A DNA stretch of 18,405 nucleotides from an uncultured Eubacteriales bacterium (GTDB lineage Bacteria; Bacillota; Clostridia; Oscillospirales; Acutalibacteraceae): contig CAREUR010000019.1 of assembly GCA_948968885.1 (NCBI GenBank), positions 1 to 18,405 of the forward strand, given 5' to 3'. Made by a program: the position numbers and the translations under genes. Positions 7,207 to 15,002 of the stretch are shown in pieces. Below the pieces are notes generated by a model that was not told the DNA's origin, made no database searches, and saw only the letters and a program-made list of their open reading frames with translations. How positions within the stretch are numbered: position 1 is the stretch's first letter; every line of letters begins with the position of its first letter.

Positions 7207-8388
7207 ATGGAGAAAATTGTATATGTCGACAACGCCGCAACCACGCCGATCTCGGCACCTGTATTGGACGCTATGTTGCCGTTTTTGAAAACGCATTTTG
7301 GCAACCCTTCGAGTATTTATTCTGTTGGCCAGACGGCAAAAAAGGCAATGGAAGAGGCTCGGGCTACCATTGCTGCGTGCCTTGGCGCAACGCCTCGCGA
7401 AGTATATTTTACTTCTGGTGGCACCGAGGCCGACAATTGGGCAATTAAGGGCGTGGCTCGTGCTATGCTGAAAAAGGGTAAAAATCATATTATCACCTCT
7501 AAATTCGAGCATCATGCGGTTTTGCATACTGTTCAAGCTCTTGAAAAAGAGGGTTTTGCGGTTACTTATTTGGACGTTCACGACGATGGAATCCTCCGGG
7601 TTGATGAGCTTGAGCGCGCGATTACGGACAAAACCGCGCTGATTAGCATCATGTACGCTAATAATGAGATTGGCACGATTCAGCCTATTCCCGAGATTGG
7701 CGAGGTTTGCCGCAGGCATAATGTTTTGTTCCATACCGACGCTGTGCAGGCTGTTGGGCATCTTCGGGTTGACGTGGTTGAGCAGAACATCGATTTGCTG
7801 TCTTTGTCCGCGCATAAATTCCACGGCCCTAAGGGTATCGGTGCTCTGTACGTTAAAAGTGGCGTCGTGCTGCAAAATTTAATCGAAGGCGGTGCTCAAG
7901 AAAGGCGTCGTCGCGCGGGGACTGAGAACGTTGCCGAAATTGTTGGAATGGCCAAAGCTTTGGAAATTGCTTGCGAAGGTATTGAGAGTCAAAACGAAAA
8001 GCTGATTGCCATGCGGGATAAGCTCATTGAAAATCTTTTAAAAATCGAGCATACTCGGCTTAATGGGCATCCTAAGAAACGTCTTGCGGGGAATGTAAAC
8101 TTGAGTTTTTGCGGCATTGAGGGTGAATCTTTGCTTTTAATGTTGGACGCTAACGGCATTTGTGCGTCTTCGGGCTCGGCGTGCACTTCGGGTTCGCTCG
8201 ACCCTAGTCATGTCTTGCTTGCCATCGGGTTGCCGCACGAAATTGCCCATGGTTCCTTGAGGATCACTCTTAGCGAGGAAAATTCTATGGCTAACGTTGA
8301 CTATATTTTGGGAGTCTTGCCGCCTATTGTTGCGAGGTTGCGGAGCATGTCTCCTTTGTGGGAAAAAATTACGCGCGAAAACGCGTGA
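7207..8388 (+). CDS. Cysteine desulfurase, NifS/IscS group
   Basis: This is a PLP enzyme that takes sulfur from L-cysteine as a persulfide and passes it to an Fe-S scaffold or to tRNA thiolation enzymes. It starts MEKIVYVDNAATTP, typical of the family. VYFTSGGTEADN (about residues 67-78) contacts PLP. The PLP lysine is in SAHKFHGPKGIG (Lys about 204), and the catalytic cysteine lies in SSGSACTSGSLDPSHV (Cys about 326), the long-loop form of group I (NifS/IscS) enzymes rather than SufS. Length is 393 aa. The ATG at 7207 has AAGGTGA 5 nt upstream; upstream in-frame starts such as 7153 lack support. The next gene, 34 nt on, is its probable scaffold partner. Whether to call it iscS or nifS cannot be settled here, so no symbol is given. 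Confidence 0.95.
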   Translation: MEKIVYVDNAATTPISAPVLDAMLPFLKTHFGNPSSIYSVGQTAKKAMEEARATIAACLGATPREVYFTSGGTEADNWAIKGVARAMLKKGKNHIITSKFEHHAVLHTVQALEKEGFAVTYLDVHDDGILRVDELERAITDKTALISIMYANNEIGTIQPIPEIGEVCRRHNVLFHTDAVQAVGHLRVDVVEQNIDLLSLSAHKFHGPKGIGALYVKSGVVLQNLIEGGAQERRRRAGTENVAEIVGMAKALEIACEGIESQNEKLIAMRDKLIENLLKIEHTRLNGHPKKRLAGNVNLSFCGIEGESLLLMLDANGICASSGSACTSGSLDPSHVLLAIGLPHEIAHGSLRITLSEENSMANVDYILGVLPPIVARLRSMSPLWEKITRENA

Positions 8389-8422
8389 ATTCGAGTATTA
8401 AATATATAAAGAGGTGATTGTG

Positions 8423-8866
8423 ATGGGCTACAGCGATAAAGTGATGGATCATTTTGCAAACCCGCGAAATGTTGGTGAGCTCCCGGATGCCGATGGAGTC
8501 GGTGAGGTTGGGAATCCTAAATGTGGCGACATAATGAAAATGTACATCAAGGTCAAAGATGACGTCATAACCGATGTTAAGTTTAAGACTTTCGGGTGCG
8601 GCGCCGCTATTGCTACGAGCTCGATGGCTACTGAGCTCATAAAAGGCAAAACGATCAAAGAGGCACTAGAACTAACAAACAAAGCCGTGATGGATGCGCT
8701 CGATGGCTTGCCGCCGGTAAAGGTGCATTGCTCGGTCTTGGCGGAACAAGCGATAAAGTCTGCCATTTCGGACTATTACACCCGCAAAGGTATCGATCCG
8801 GCACCAATTGTCGGGGATATCCCCTGTTGCGACCATGAGCACGGCAGCTGTAACTGCACAAAATAG
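8423..8866 (+). CDS. Fe-S cluster assembly scaffold, IscU/NifU N-terminal type
   Basis: This small scaffold builds an Fe-S cluster with sulfur from the desulfurase. The three conserved cysteines are Cys34 in GNPKCGD, Cys59 in FGCGAAIATSS and Cys103 in VHCSVLAEQA, and the Asp after the first Cys is present. The start is the ATG at 8423, with GAGGTGA 5 nt upstream; GTG codons at 8414 and 8420 are also in frame. At 147 aa it is a stand-alone N-terminal NifU domain without the C-terminal thioredoxin-like domain. The tail after about residue 130 holds CC-DHEH and C-N-C, four extra cysteines and two histidines that could bind metal. It is co-transcribed with the desulfurase and followed by a strong terminator. 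Confidence 0.95.
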   Translation: MGYSDKVMDHFANPRNVGELPDADGVGEVGNPKCGDIMKMYIKVKDDVITDVKFKTFGCGAAIATSSMATELIKGKTIKEALELTNKAVMDALDGLPPVKVHCSVLAEQAIKSAISDYYTRKGIDPAPIVGDIPCCDHEHGSCNCTK

Positions 8867-8881
8867 CAGAATTAAACGTAA

Positions 8882-8918
8882 ATCCTCAACTATCCTCAAG
8901 GTAGCTGGGGATTTTTTT
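8882..8918 (+). terminator. Intrinsic terminator of the desulfurase/scaffold unit
   Basis: An 11-position stem (8882-8892 with 8902-8912, one G-U pair and one A-C mismatch) encloses a 9-nt loop and is followed by a run of seven T at 8912-8918. It starts 15 nt after the scaffold stop codon. The minus-strand reading lacks a T tract, so it probably does not end the convergent gene, which stops at 8921. Confidence 0.85.
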
Positions 8919-8920
8919 GT

Positions 8921-9466
8921 CTAAATTTTAGAATCGGCTTTATTCTGGCCGCTTTCAGCTTTTAGGATTGGCTTGGCTTCGTTAATTTTAGAGTCAGCTT
9001 TTGGCTTTTCGACGGCTGGCTCTTGCGCGGGGTTTTCGACCATTTCTGCCTCGCTGCTTTTAGAAAACTTCGAGCTTAAACTATCGCACAAGCTCTTGAC
9101 GGCCAGCCCTAATGAAGCAAAAAAGCTCAGAACGTAGCTAATCCCGCGCAGCTTTTCGTCCATTTTTTCGGACCTTTCAACATCGTCTTCAAGCTTTTGG
9201 TAAGCCCGCGTAAAGCCCGCCGCTTTGTCCTTCTCCTTAAACAAACCTTTTGCTGCGTACCAAGTCGAGGCAAAAAAACTTAAGCCACACCGAATTTCTC
9301 TTATTCCGTCGCAAACTTGGCCCATTTTCTGCGCGTTTTCCAAAAATTCCTTGCATATTACTTTTATTATGTTCTCGTCAGTCGCGCAAACCTCGATGGG
9401 GACTGACTTTTCTGCTGTGCAAAACATTATCAAAAGCGACAAAATCGCCGCGAAAACCTTTTTCAT
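8921..9466 (-). CDS. Unrecognised secreted protein with internal duplication and charged tail
   Basis: I do not recognise a family. The 181-aa product starts MKKVFAAILSLLIMFCTA, a clear N-terminal signal sequence. The Cys16 context (IMFC) does not fit a lipobox, so export by signal peptidase I is likelier than lipidation. Two related segments follow, about residues 55-75 and 106-126, with 11 of 21 identical positions including LSFFAS and a trailing A-x-K-x-L. Each could form an amphipathic or membrane-associated helix. Residues 85-105 are charged and probably helical. The tail from about residue 135 is rich in A, E, K, P and S and contains KADSKI twice, 20 residues apart, the second at the extreme C-terminus. 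AAGGA lies 5 nt before the ATG. It lies 97 nt after alr on the same strand and may be read through from it, since no strong separate promoter or terminator was found between them. Confidence 0.8.
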   Translation of the reverse strand: MKKVFAAILSLLIMFCTAEKSVPIEVCATDENIIKVICKEFLENAQKMGQVCDGIREIRCGLSFFASTWYAAKGLFKEKDKAAGFTRAYQKLEDDVERSEKMDEKLRGISYVLSFFASLGLAVKSLCDSLSSKFSKSSEAEMVENPAQEPAVEKPKADSKINEAKPILKAESGQNKADSKI

Positions 9467-9563
9467 AATATTCCTTCTTCAATCTAATTTAACAACCCCT
9501 GTGTTTGCGAAAAATCCCGCTGCTTCCCAATTCATTGCCTCTAAAAAAGCTCAAAATTTCATT

Positions 9564-10766
9564 TTATTCAAAGATATCTTTCGGACACAAGTAATTCAGC
9601 TGCCCGATTCTTTCGCCGTTTTTTATATAAATTCTCGGAATGCGCTTGCTTATCAGGCATAAAATCTCGTAATTAATCGTCTTAGCAAGGCCAGAGAGCT
9701 CCTCCACCCGGATTTCCGCGCCGTTATCTTCGCCAAAAACCGTGACTACTGTGTTCTCCGTTACATCTTCGATGTCCGTAACGTCTAGCATGGTCTGGTC
9801 CATGCAGATGCGACCTATGACGGGAGCCCTTTTGCCGTTAACCAGCATGCTCGCCTTTCCAGACAACATCCGCAAGTATCCGTCGGCGTAACCTATCGGC
9901 ACAGTGGCGATTTTCGTCCTTTTTTTCGTTACAAAAGTTCCGCCATAGCTGACCGCAGTGCCCTTTGGCACGGTTTTAACCTGAGAGATAACCGTCTTCA
10001 AGCTCATTGCCGGGTGCAGATCCAGCTTATTTTGCACGTAATTCGAGGGAAACAGACCATACAAAATTATGCCAGCCCTCACCATGTCTAGGTTTGCCTG
10101 CGGATAATTCAAAATTCCGCCGCTATTGCTGCAATGCCTAATTTTGATGTCAATGCCACTCTCTTTTAGGGCCTTGCAGACATCCTTAAACGCCGTGAAT
10201 TGCCGATTCGTTGCGTCAGTCGACTCTCCATCTTCGTCTGCAACCGCAAAATGTGTGAAAATCCCCTCTGTAACAAGGTTCTTAAGCTTACAAACCCTTT
10301 GCAGCTCTTTAATTGTGCCAGCATTTTTCGTCTTACCGTTAAAGACAAACCCGATGCGGCTCATTCCGGTGTCAATTTTTAAGTGTACATTAACTTTAAC
10401 GCCCGACTTTATCGCATGTTTAGAGAGCTCCTTTGCGTAATCTTCCGAGAAAACGGCCTGCGAGATGTTCAACCGAGAAAGCTCGTACGCCATATTTGCC
10501 GGCGTGTAGCCCAAAATCAGAATTGGCTTTTTTATTCCGCCGTTTCGCAGCTGAAATGCTTCCTCTAAATTCGAAACAGCAAACCAATCCGCGCCCAGCC
10601 TTTCGTACTCCGTGGCCAACGCAACCGCTCCGTGCCCGTATGCATCGGCTTTTATCACACACATTAGCATGGACTTTTTCGAGATAATGCTTCGTATCTG
10701 CAAGTAATTGTGCTTTATCATGTCCAAGTCTATCTGCGCCCACGTTCTCTTCAAAAAATGGTCCAT
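9564..10766 (-). CDS. alr: Alanine racemase
   Basis: This PLP enzyme interconverts L- and D-alanine and supplies D-Ala for peptidoglycan. The fold-type III signature VIKADAYGHG contains the PLP lysine (about Lys39). HLKIDTGMSRIGF, the HCSNSGG region and VRAGIILYG are family motifs, and the second catalytic residue is the Tyr in PIGYADGY of the C-terminal domain. MDQTMLDVT is also typical. Length is 400 aa, slightly above the usual 370-390. The ATG at 10766 has AGGAGG 11 nt upstream. Divergent from glyA, with both promoters in the 192-nt gap 10767-10958. The biosynthetic (alr) rather than catabolic (dadX) role is inferred from the absence of a D-amino acid dehydrogenase. Confidence 0.96.
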   Translation of the reverse strand: MDHFLKRTWAQIDLDMIKHNYLQIRSIISKKSMLMCVIKADAYGHGAVALATEYERLGADWFAVSNLEEAFQLRNGGIKKPILILGYTPANMAYELSRLNISQAVFSEDYAKELSKHAIKSGVKVNVHLKIDTGMSRIGFVFNGKTKNAGTIKELQRVCKLKNLVTEGIFTHFAVADEDGESTDATNRQFTAFKDVCKALKESGIDIKIRHCSNSGGILNYPQANLDMVRAGIILYGLFPSNYVQNKLDLHPAMSLKTVISQVKTVPKGTAVSYGGTFVTKKRTKIATVPIGYADGYLRMLSGKASMLVNGKRAPVIGRICMDQTMLDVTDIEDVTENTVVTVFGEDNGAEIRVEELSGLAKTINYEILCLISKRIPRIYIKNGERIGQLNYLCPKDIFE

Positions 10767-10798
10767 AAAATAGCATTCCTCCTAATTTTACTACATTT

Positions 10799-10826
10799 AT
10801 TATAATCTAAAATCCAGTATATTCAA
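10799..10826 (-). promoter_or_regulatory. Candidate promoter for alr
   Basis: On the minus strand TTGAAT (10826-10821), a 16-nt spacer and a perfect TATAAT (10804-10799) precede alr by about 32 nt. The -10 is strong and the -35 is a 4/6 match. Confidence 0.5.
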
Positions 10827-10887
10827 AATTTTTGTTTTTGCCACGTCCACAAAAAGCGTCCCCTTGCCATTTTAGAAATTTATTTTG

Positions 10888-10916
10888 TTGATATCGAAAA
10901 TTAAATGTTTTATAAT
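10888..10916 (+). promoter_or_regulatory. Promoter for glyA-rarA
   Basis: TTGATA (10888-10893), a 17-nt spacer and TATAAT (10911-10916) form a near-consensus promoter. The start near 10923 gives a leader of about 36 nt, too short for a glycine or other metabolite riboswitch. Confidence 0.7.
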
Positions 10917-10958
10917 ACTCTTAATCTCGCCTATTTTTTGAATTGGAGCTGTTAATTT

Positions 10959-12209
10959 ATGAATTATGTCGAAAATAATCTGGATTTTTTAAGCAACTAT
11001 GACCCGCAAATTGGTGCTGCTACTCGCGATGAACTATCTCGTCAACAGCAAAATCTAGAACTCATCGCATCGGAGAATATTGTCTCTCCCGCCGTTATGG
11101 CCGCAATGGGAAGCATTCTTACCAATAAGTACGCCGAGGGCTACCCCAGCAAGAGGTACTACGGCGGCTGCGAATACGTCGACGTTGTTGAGAATATTGC
11201 TCGCGACCGTGCCAAAAAGCTTTTTGGTGCCGAGCATGCCAACGTTCAACCGCATTCTGGCGCGCAGGCTAACACCGCGGTCTATTACTCTATTTTGAGC
11301 CCGGGCGACACCGTTATGGGCATGACGCTCTCTGAGGGTGGCCACCTGACGCACGGTTCGCCGGCGAATATTTCGGGCAAGTATTTTAATTTCGTTGAAT
11401 ACGGCGTGGATCCGGTTACTCACCACATCGACTACGGCAAGGTCGCCGAAAAAGCTATGCAGGTTAAACCAAAATTGATTGTATGTGGCGCCAGTGCTTA
11501 CCCCAGGACGATCGACTTTGAAAAATTCCGCCAAATTGCGGACTCCGTAAACGCCTACTTGATGGTCGACATGGCGCATATTGCCGGGCTTGTTGCCACT
11601 GGGTTGCATCCTAATCCGGTTCCCTTTGCCGACTTCGTCACCACCACAACGCACAAAACCTTGCGCGGGCCCCGCGGTGGCATGATTCTTTGCAAAGAGA
11701 AATACGCAGCGGCCATTGACAAAGCCATCTTCCCGGGCACTCAGGGCGGCCCCTTGATGCACATAATCGCGGCCAAAGCCGTCTGTTTTGGCGAAGCTCT
11801 AAAGCCCGAATTTAAGGATTATAACAAAAAAGTTGTCGAGAACTGTAGTGCTCTCGCGCATGAGCTGATAAATAACGGCCTAAAACTGGTTTCGGGTGGG
11901 ACGGATAATCACCTGCTGCTTGTAGACCTGCACGACGCCGGCGTAACGGGCAAAGAGCTCGAAAAAAGGCTTGACGAGGTGCGCATTACCGTCAATAAAA
12001 ACACCATTCCGAACGAAAAATTAAGCCCGTTCATCACAAGCGGAATTCGCGTTGGCACGGCTGCTGTCACAACCCGAGGCCTTGGTCTTGCCGAAATGGC
12101 ACAGATTGCTAAGTTTATCGCTTTGGCTGTTAATGACTTTGAGAATAATCGCAACTTTATCAAAAATTCGGTATCAGAAATCTGCAAAAAACACCCTATA
12201 TACAGCTAA
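10959..12209 (+). CDS. glyA: Serine hydroxymethyltransferase
   Basis: This PLP enzyme converts serine and tetrahydrofolate to glycine and 5,10-methylene-tetrahydrofolate, the main one-carbon source. It has ELIASEN near residue 35, the signature YPSKRYYGGCEYVD (62-75), HGSPANISG (132-140), and VDMAHIAGLVATG (203-215) carrying the PLP-contacting Asp and His. The PLP lysine is in TTTTHKTLRGPRGG (Lys233). Length is 416 aa, standard for bacterial GlyA. The ATG at 10959 has GGAG 10 nt upstream. It is followed 54 nt later by the AAA+ gene on the same strand, with no terminator between them. Confidence 0.98.
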   Translation: MNYVENNLDFLSNYDPQIGAATRDELSRQQQNLELIASENIVSPAVMAAMGSILTNKYAEGYPSKRYYGGCEYVDVVENIARDRAKKLFGAEHANVQPHSGAQANTAVYYSILSPGDTVMGMTLSEGGHLTHGSPANISGKYFNFVEYGVDPVTHHIDYGKVAEKAMQVKPKLIVCGASAYPRTIDFEKFRQIADSVNAYLMVDMAHIAGLVATGLHPNPVPFADFVTTTTHKTLRGPRGGMILCKEKYAAAIDKAIFPGTQGGPLMHIIAAKAVCFGEALKPEFKDYNKKVVENCSALAHELINNGLKLVSGGTDNHLLLVDLHDAGVTGKELEKRLDEVRITVNKNTIPNEKLSPFITSGIRVGTAAVTTRGLGLAEMAQIAKFIALAVNDFENNRNFIKNSVSEICKKHPIYS

Positions 12210-12263
12210 AATTCAGCTCTGATCGGGTTTGTCACTTTATAAAAAATTAGGAAGGAATTTTGT

Positions 12264-13532
12264 ATGTCGGCTCCACTTTCAGACATTTTGCGCCCGGCGT
12301 CCATCGACGATATGGTCGGCCAGGCTCACCTTATAAGCAAAGGCAAGCTGCTGCGCAATATCATCGACTCTGGCACTCTGCCAAACATGATTTTTTACGG
12401 CCCCTCCGGCGTTGGCAAGACAACTCTCGCTAAAATTCTGGCCAGCAGCTCAAACAAAAAGCTGTTCAAACTGAACGCCACAACGGCCTCAACCGCGGAC
12501 ATTAAAGATATCATCGCGCAAATTGATACTTTTACCGCGCCAAACGGCATTCTGCTGTATTTGGACGAGATTCAATATCTTAACAAAAAGCAGCAGCAGA
12601 CCATTTTGGAGTTTATCGAAAACGGCAAAATAACGCTGATTGCCTCGACGACCGAGAACCCCTCCTTTTACATATACAACGCCATTTTAAGCCGCTCCAC
12701 CATCTTTGAGTTCAAGCTTGTCGGCGTCGAAGAAATAAAAAAGGCGCTCGTCCGCGCGGTCGGCTTTATTGAGAAGTCTGAGGGAATTACGGTCTCCATT
12801 GCAGATGAAGTCTTGACTTATATTGCGACGCTTGCGGCCGGCGACGTGCGGCGGGCGATAAACTTTTTAGAGTTGTGCAGTTTATCTTCTCTTGTCGAAA
12901 ATAAAATTAAAACAATTTCTATGGAAACCGCATCCCAGCTTAATTTTTCAGGAAATATTCGGTATAATTCCGATGGTGACGAGCACTATGATACTTTGTC
13001 TGCTTTTCAAAAGTCCATGCGTGGCTCCGACCCTGACGCTGCTGTATATTATCTTGCGCGGCTCCTGTCCAGCGGTGATTTAATCTCTGCCTGCCGACGT
13101 TTAATGGTCTGCGCTTGCGAAGATGTCGGCCTTGCCTACCCGCAGATTATGCCCATTGTAAAGTCCTGCGTCGATATCGCCATGCAAGTTGGCCTGCCCG
13201 AAGCCAGAATTCCCCTTGCAGACGCGGTCATTTTGGTTTGCTTGGCGCCAAAGTCGAACGCAGCGTACAACGCCATAAACGAAGCTACCACCGATATCGC
13301 ATCGGGCAAGGTTTTTCCATTTCCTCGGCACCTGCAAAACAAGCACTGTGACGGTGCAGACGTTAAAAGCAAAGGGCAATTCTACCTTTACCCGCACGAA
13401 TTCGCGAATCATTGGGTATCGCAGCAGTATCTGCCCGATGAGTTGAATGGCAAACGCTACTATAATCCGAATGAAAACAAAACCGAGCAAGCTTTTTCGG
13501 CCTACTGGCGCAACATTAAAAAGCCCGATTAA
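12264..13532 (+). CDS. rarA: RarA/MgsA-family replication-associated AAA+ ATPase
   Basis: This family acts at stalled replication forks and is related to clamp-loader ATPases. Walker A is GPSGVGKT (46-53) and Walker B is LLYLDE (97-102). Sensor 1 lies in IASTTENPSF (126-135), an arginine finger candidate in ILSRS (Arg144), and sensor 2 in GDVRRAIN (193-200). The C-terminal family region is clear: SMRGSDPDAAVYYLARLL, ACEDVGLAYPQ, LAPKSNAAYNAI and YLYPHEFANHWVSQQYLP. Length is 422 aa, as expected. Two motifs deviate from the form I know (GPPGTGKTT and DEIHRFNKxQQ): here they read GPSGVGKTT and DEIQYLNKKQQ. AAGGA lies 7 nt before the ATG. It is likely co-transcribed with glyA and ends 12 nt from the convergent symporter gene. 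Confidence 0.93.
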   Translation: MSAPLSDILRPASIDDMVGQAHLISKGKLLRNIIDSGTLPNMIFYGPSGVGKTTLAKILASSSNKKLFKLNATTASTADIKDIIAQIDTFTAPNGILLYLDEIQYLNKKQQQTILEFIENGKITLIASTTENPSFYIYNAILSRSTIFEFKLVGVEEIKKALVRAVGFIEKSEGITVSIADEVLTYIATLAAGDVRRAINFLELCSLSSLVENKIKTISMETASQLNFSGNIRYNSDGDEHYDTLSAFQKSMRGSDPDAAVYYLARLLSSGDLISACRRLMVCACEDVGLAYPQIMPIVKSCVDIAMQVGLPEARIPLADAVILVCLAPKSNAAYNAINEATTDIASGKVFPFPRHLQNKHCDGADVKSKGQFYLYPHEFANHWVSQQYLPDELNGKRYYNPNENKTEQAFSAYWRNIKKPD

Positions 13533-13544
13533 CGTCTCAAGTCG

Positions 13545-14942
13545 TCAGTTCCAGACGTCAGTATTTTCAATGCCTACATTTTTGGCTACAAATACTGGTG
13601 TTTGGCCTTTCTTTTTTTGCGCCAAGTAGTCTTTTAGCGCTTTTATCGCGATGTTCCCGATCAGCAATATCACCACTGTGTTGACCACCGCCATTAAGCC
13701 CATTAGCAAGTCCGAGATATTCCAGACGGTCTTTGCGTCGGCCTGCGCACCCAAAAACACCGTTATAACGCACGTTACTCTAAAGATGTTTAGCAGAACC
13801 TTGCTGTTTTTTATGAATAGCACGTTGGTTTCTGCATAGCTGTAGTTGCCGATTATCGACGTGAATGCGAACGCAAATATCGAAAACGCTATCAGATGCA
13901 CACCGAATGTGCCTACCTGATTTCTTACGGCTTCTTGCACAAGTGGAATATCCTCAAGTCCGCAGCAAAAATCGACGCCCGAAAGCAACACGATAAACGA
14001 AGTTGCCGAACAGATGAGCAATGTATCTATAAAGACAGATAAAATCTGCGCCAAACCTTGGTTCACCGGATGCAAAACATCTGCGGTGGCCGCTGCATTC
14101 GGAGAGCTACCCATGCCAGCTTCGTTAGAAAACAGTCCCCTTTTGGTGCCCATCATAAGCGCGCTCTTGTAAAACATCGCCCCGAATATCGCTTTAAAAT
14201 TGAAAGCTTCTTTAAAAATCGTAGAAAAAACTTCTGGGATTTTGTCAAAATTTTTGATGCCGATATACACGCTCAAAGAGATGTAAGCAAGCGACATCAC
14301 CGGCACGACGTAGGCAGAGATAAATCCAACGCGGTGCGTGCCGCCCCAAATGGCCAAAGCCGTAACCGCAGCCAAGATAAAACCAACAATCATCGGGTAA
14401 ATGCCGCTCTTGTAGTCCTCGATGTAAGGCGTCAAGGCCGAAGACAGCTGAAACGACTGCAAAGCATTAAATCCATAGGCATATCCGGCAATCAAAAGGC
14501 ATGAAAACAGCACTCCGAGCCATTTTTTGTTAAAAACTTTTTGCATATAATAGGCCGGGCCGCCCCTAAAACCGCCATTTTCGTCTTTAACCTTATAAAT
14601 TTGCGCCAGCGTACTCTCAATAAACGCCGAAGCACTGCCCAAAATCGCCATAATCCACATCCAAAAAACCGAGCCAGGACCGCCAATTATAATAGCAGAG
14701 GCGATACCCGCAATGTGACCCACTCCAATCTTAGATGCAGTCGAGATCATCAGCGACTTAAACGACGAAACTTTACCCTTATCGGCCTTTTCAGTCAAAG
14801 CTTTAAACGCGTCTTTCAACAGCCGAAACTGCACAAACCTCGTCATAAAAGTGAAGTAAACCCCAGCAAAAATCAAAAGCGGGATCAAAATATACGCATA
14901 CAAAAAATTCCCAAATAAATCCAAAAAATTATTAATCCACAT
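13545..14942 (-). CDS. Alanine/glycine:cation symporter (AGCS family)
   Basis: This is an inner-membrane sodium-coupled carrier for alanine and/or glycine. The 465-aa sequence has roughly ten or eleven hydrophobic helices. AGCS motifs include GGPGSVFWMWIMAILGSASAF in two joined parts (about residues 87-107), ENGGFRGGPAYYM (121-133), and KRGLFSNEAGMGSSPNAAATAD in the middle of the chain. The loop before the first motif reads GVGHIAG (His76), where relatives usually have GxGNIAG. The substrate cannot be fixed from sequence. The ATG at 14942 has AAGGGG 7 nt upstream. The gene lies 60 nt after murF with no clear terminator between, so it may be the last gene of the murE-murF operon. It is convergent with the RarA gene, with only 12 nt between stops. 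Confidence 0.93.
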   Translation of the reverse strand: MWINNFLDLFGNFLYAYILIPLLIFAGVYFTFMTRFVQFRLLKDAFKALTEKADKGKVSSFKSLMISTASKIGVGHIAGIASAIIIGGPGSVFWMWIMAILGSASAFIESTLAQIYKVKDENGGFRGGPAYYMQKVFNKKWLGVLFSCLLIAGYAYGFNALQSFQLSSALTPYIEDYKSGIYPMIVGFILAAVTALAIWGGTHRVGFISAYVVPVMSLAYISLSVYIGIKNFDKIPEVFSTIFKEAFNFKAIFGAMFYKSALMMGTKRGLFSNEAGMGSSPNAAATADVLHPVNQGLAQILSVFIDTLLICSATSFIVLLSGVDFCCGLEDIPLVQEAVRNQVGTFGVHLIAFSIFAFAFTSIIGNYSYAETNVLFIKNSKVLLNIFRVTCVITVFLGAQADAKTVWNISDLLMGLMAVVNTVVILLIGNIAIKALKDYLAQKKKGQTPVFVAKNVGIENTDVWN

Positions 14943-15002
14943 CGTAAAACCCCTTAACCATCGCTTTTTTAATCCTAATCATACTCCCACCGGCCGCGCC
15001 CG

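Noticed and set aside
9419..9466. Lipoprotein signal in the 181-aa secreted protein
   Set aside because: The residues before Cys16 are I-M-F, which do not fit the lipobox, where a small residue precedes the Cys.
10420..10776. 118-codon minus-strand frame starting just before alr
   Set aside because: Its ATG is one base from the AGGAGG that serves alr, too close to be used, and the frame lies entirely inside alr with no recognisable product.
13532..13558. Inverted repeat ACGTCT/AGACGT between the convergent rarA and symporter genes as a bidirectional terminator
   Set aside because: The stem is only 6 bp with a 15-nt loop and there is no T run directly after it on either strand.
14943..15002. 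Riboswitch before the alanine/glycine carrier
   Set aside because: Only 60 nt separate it from murF and no aptamer-like helices are visible; a glycine riboswitch would not fit.
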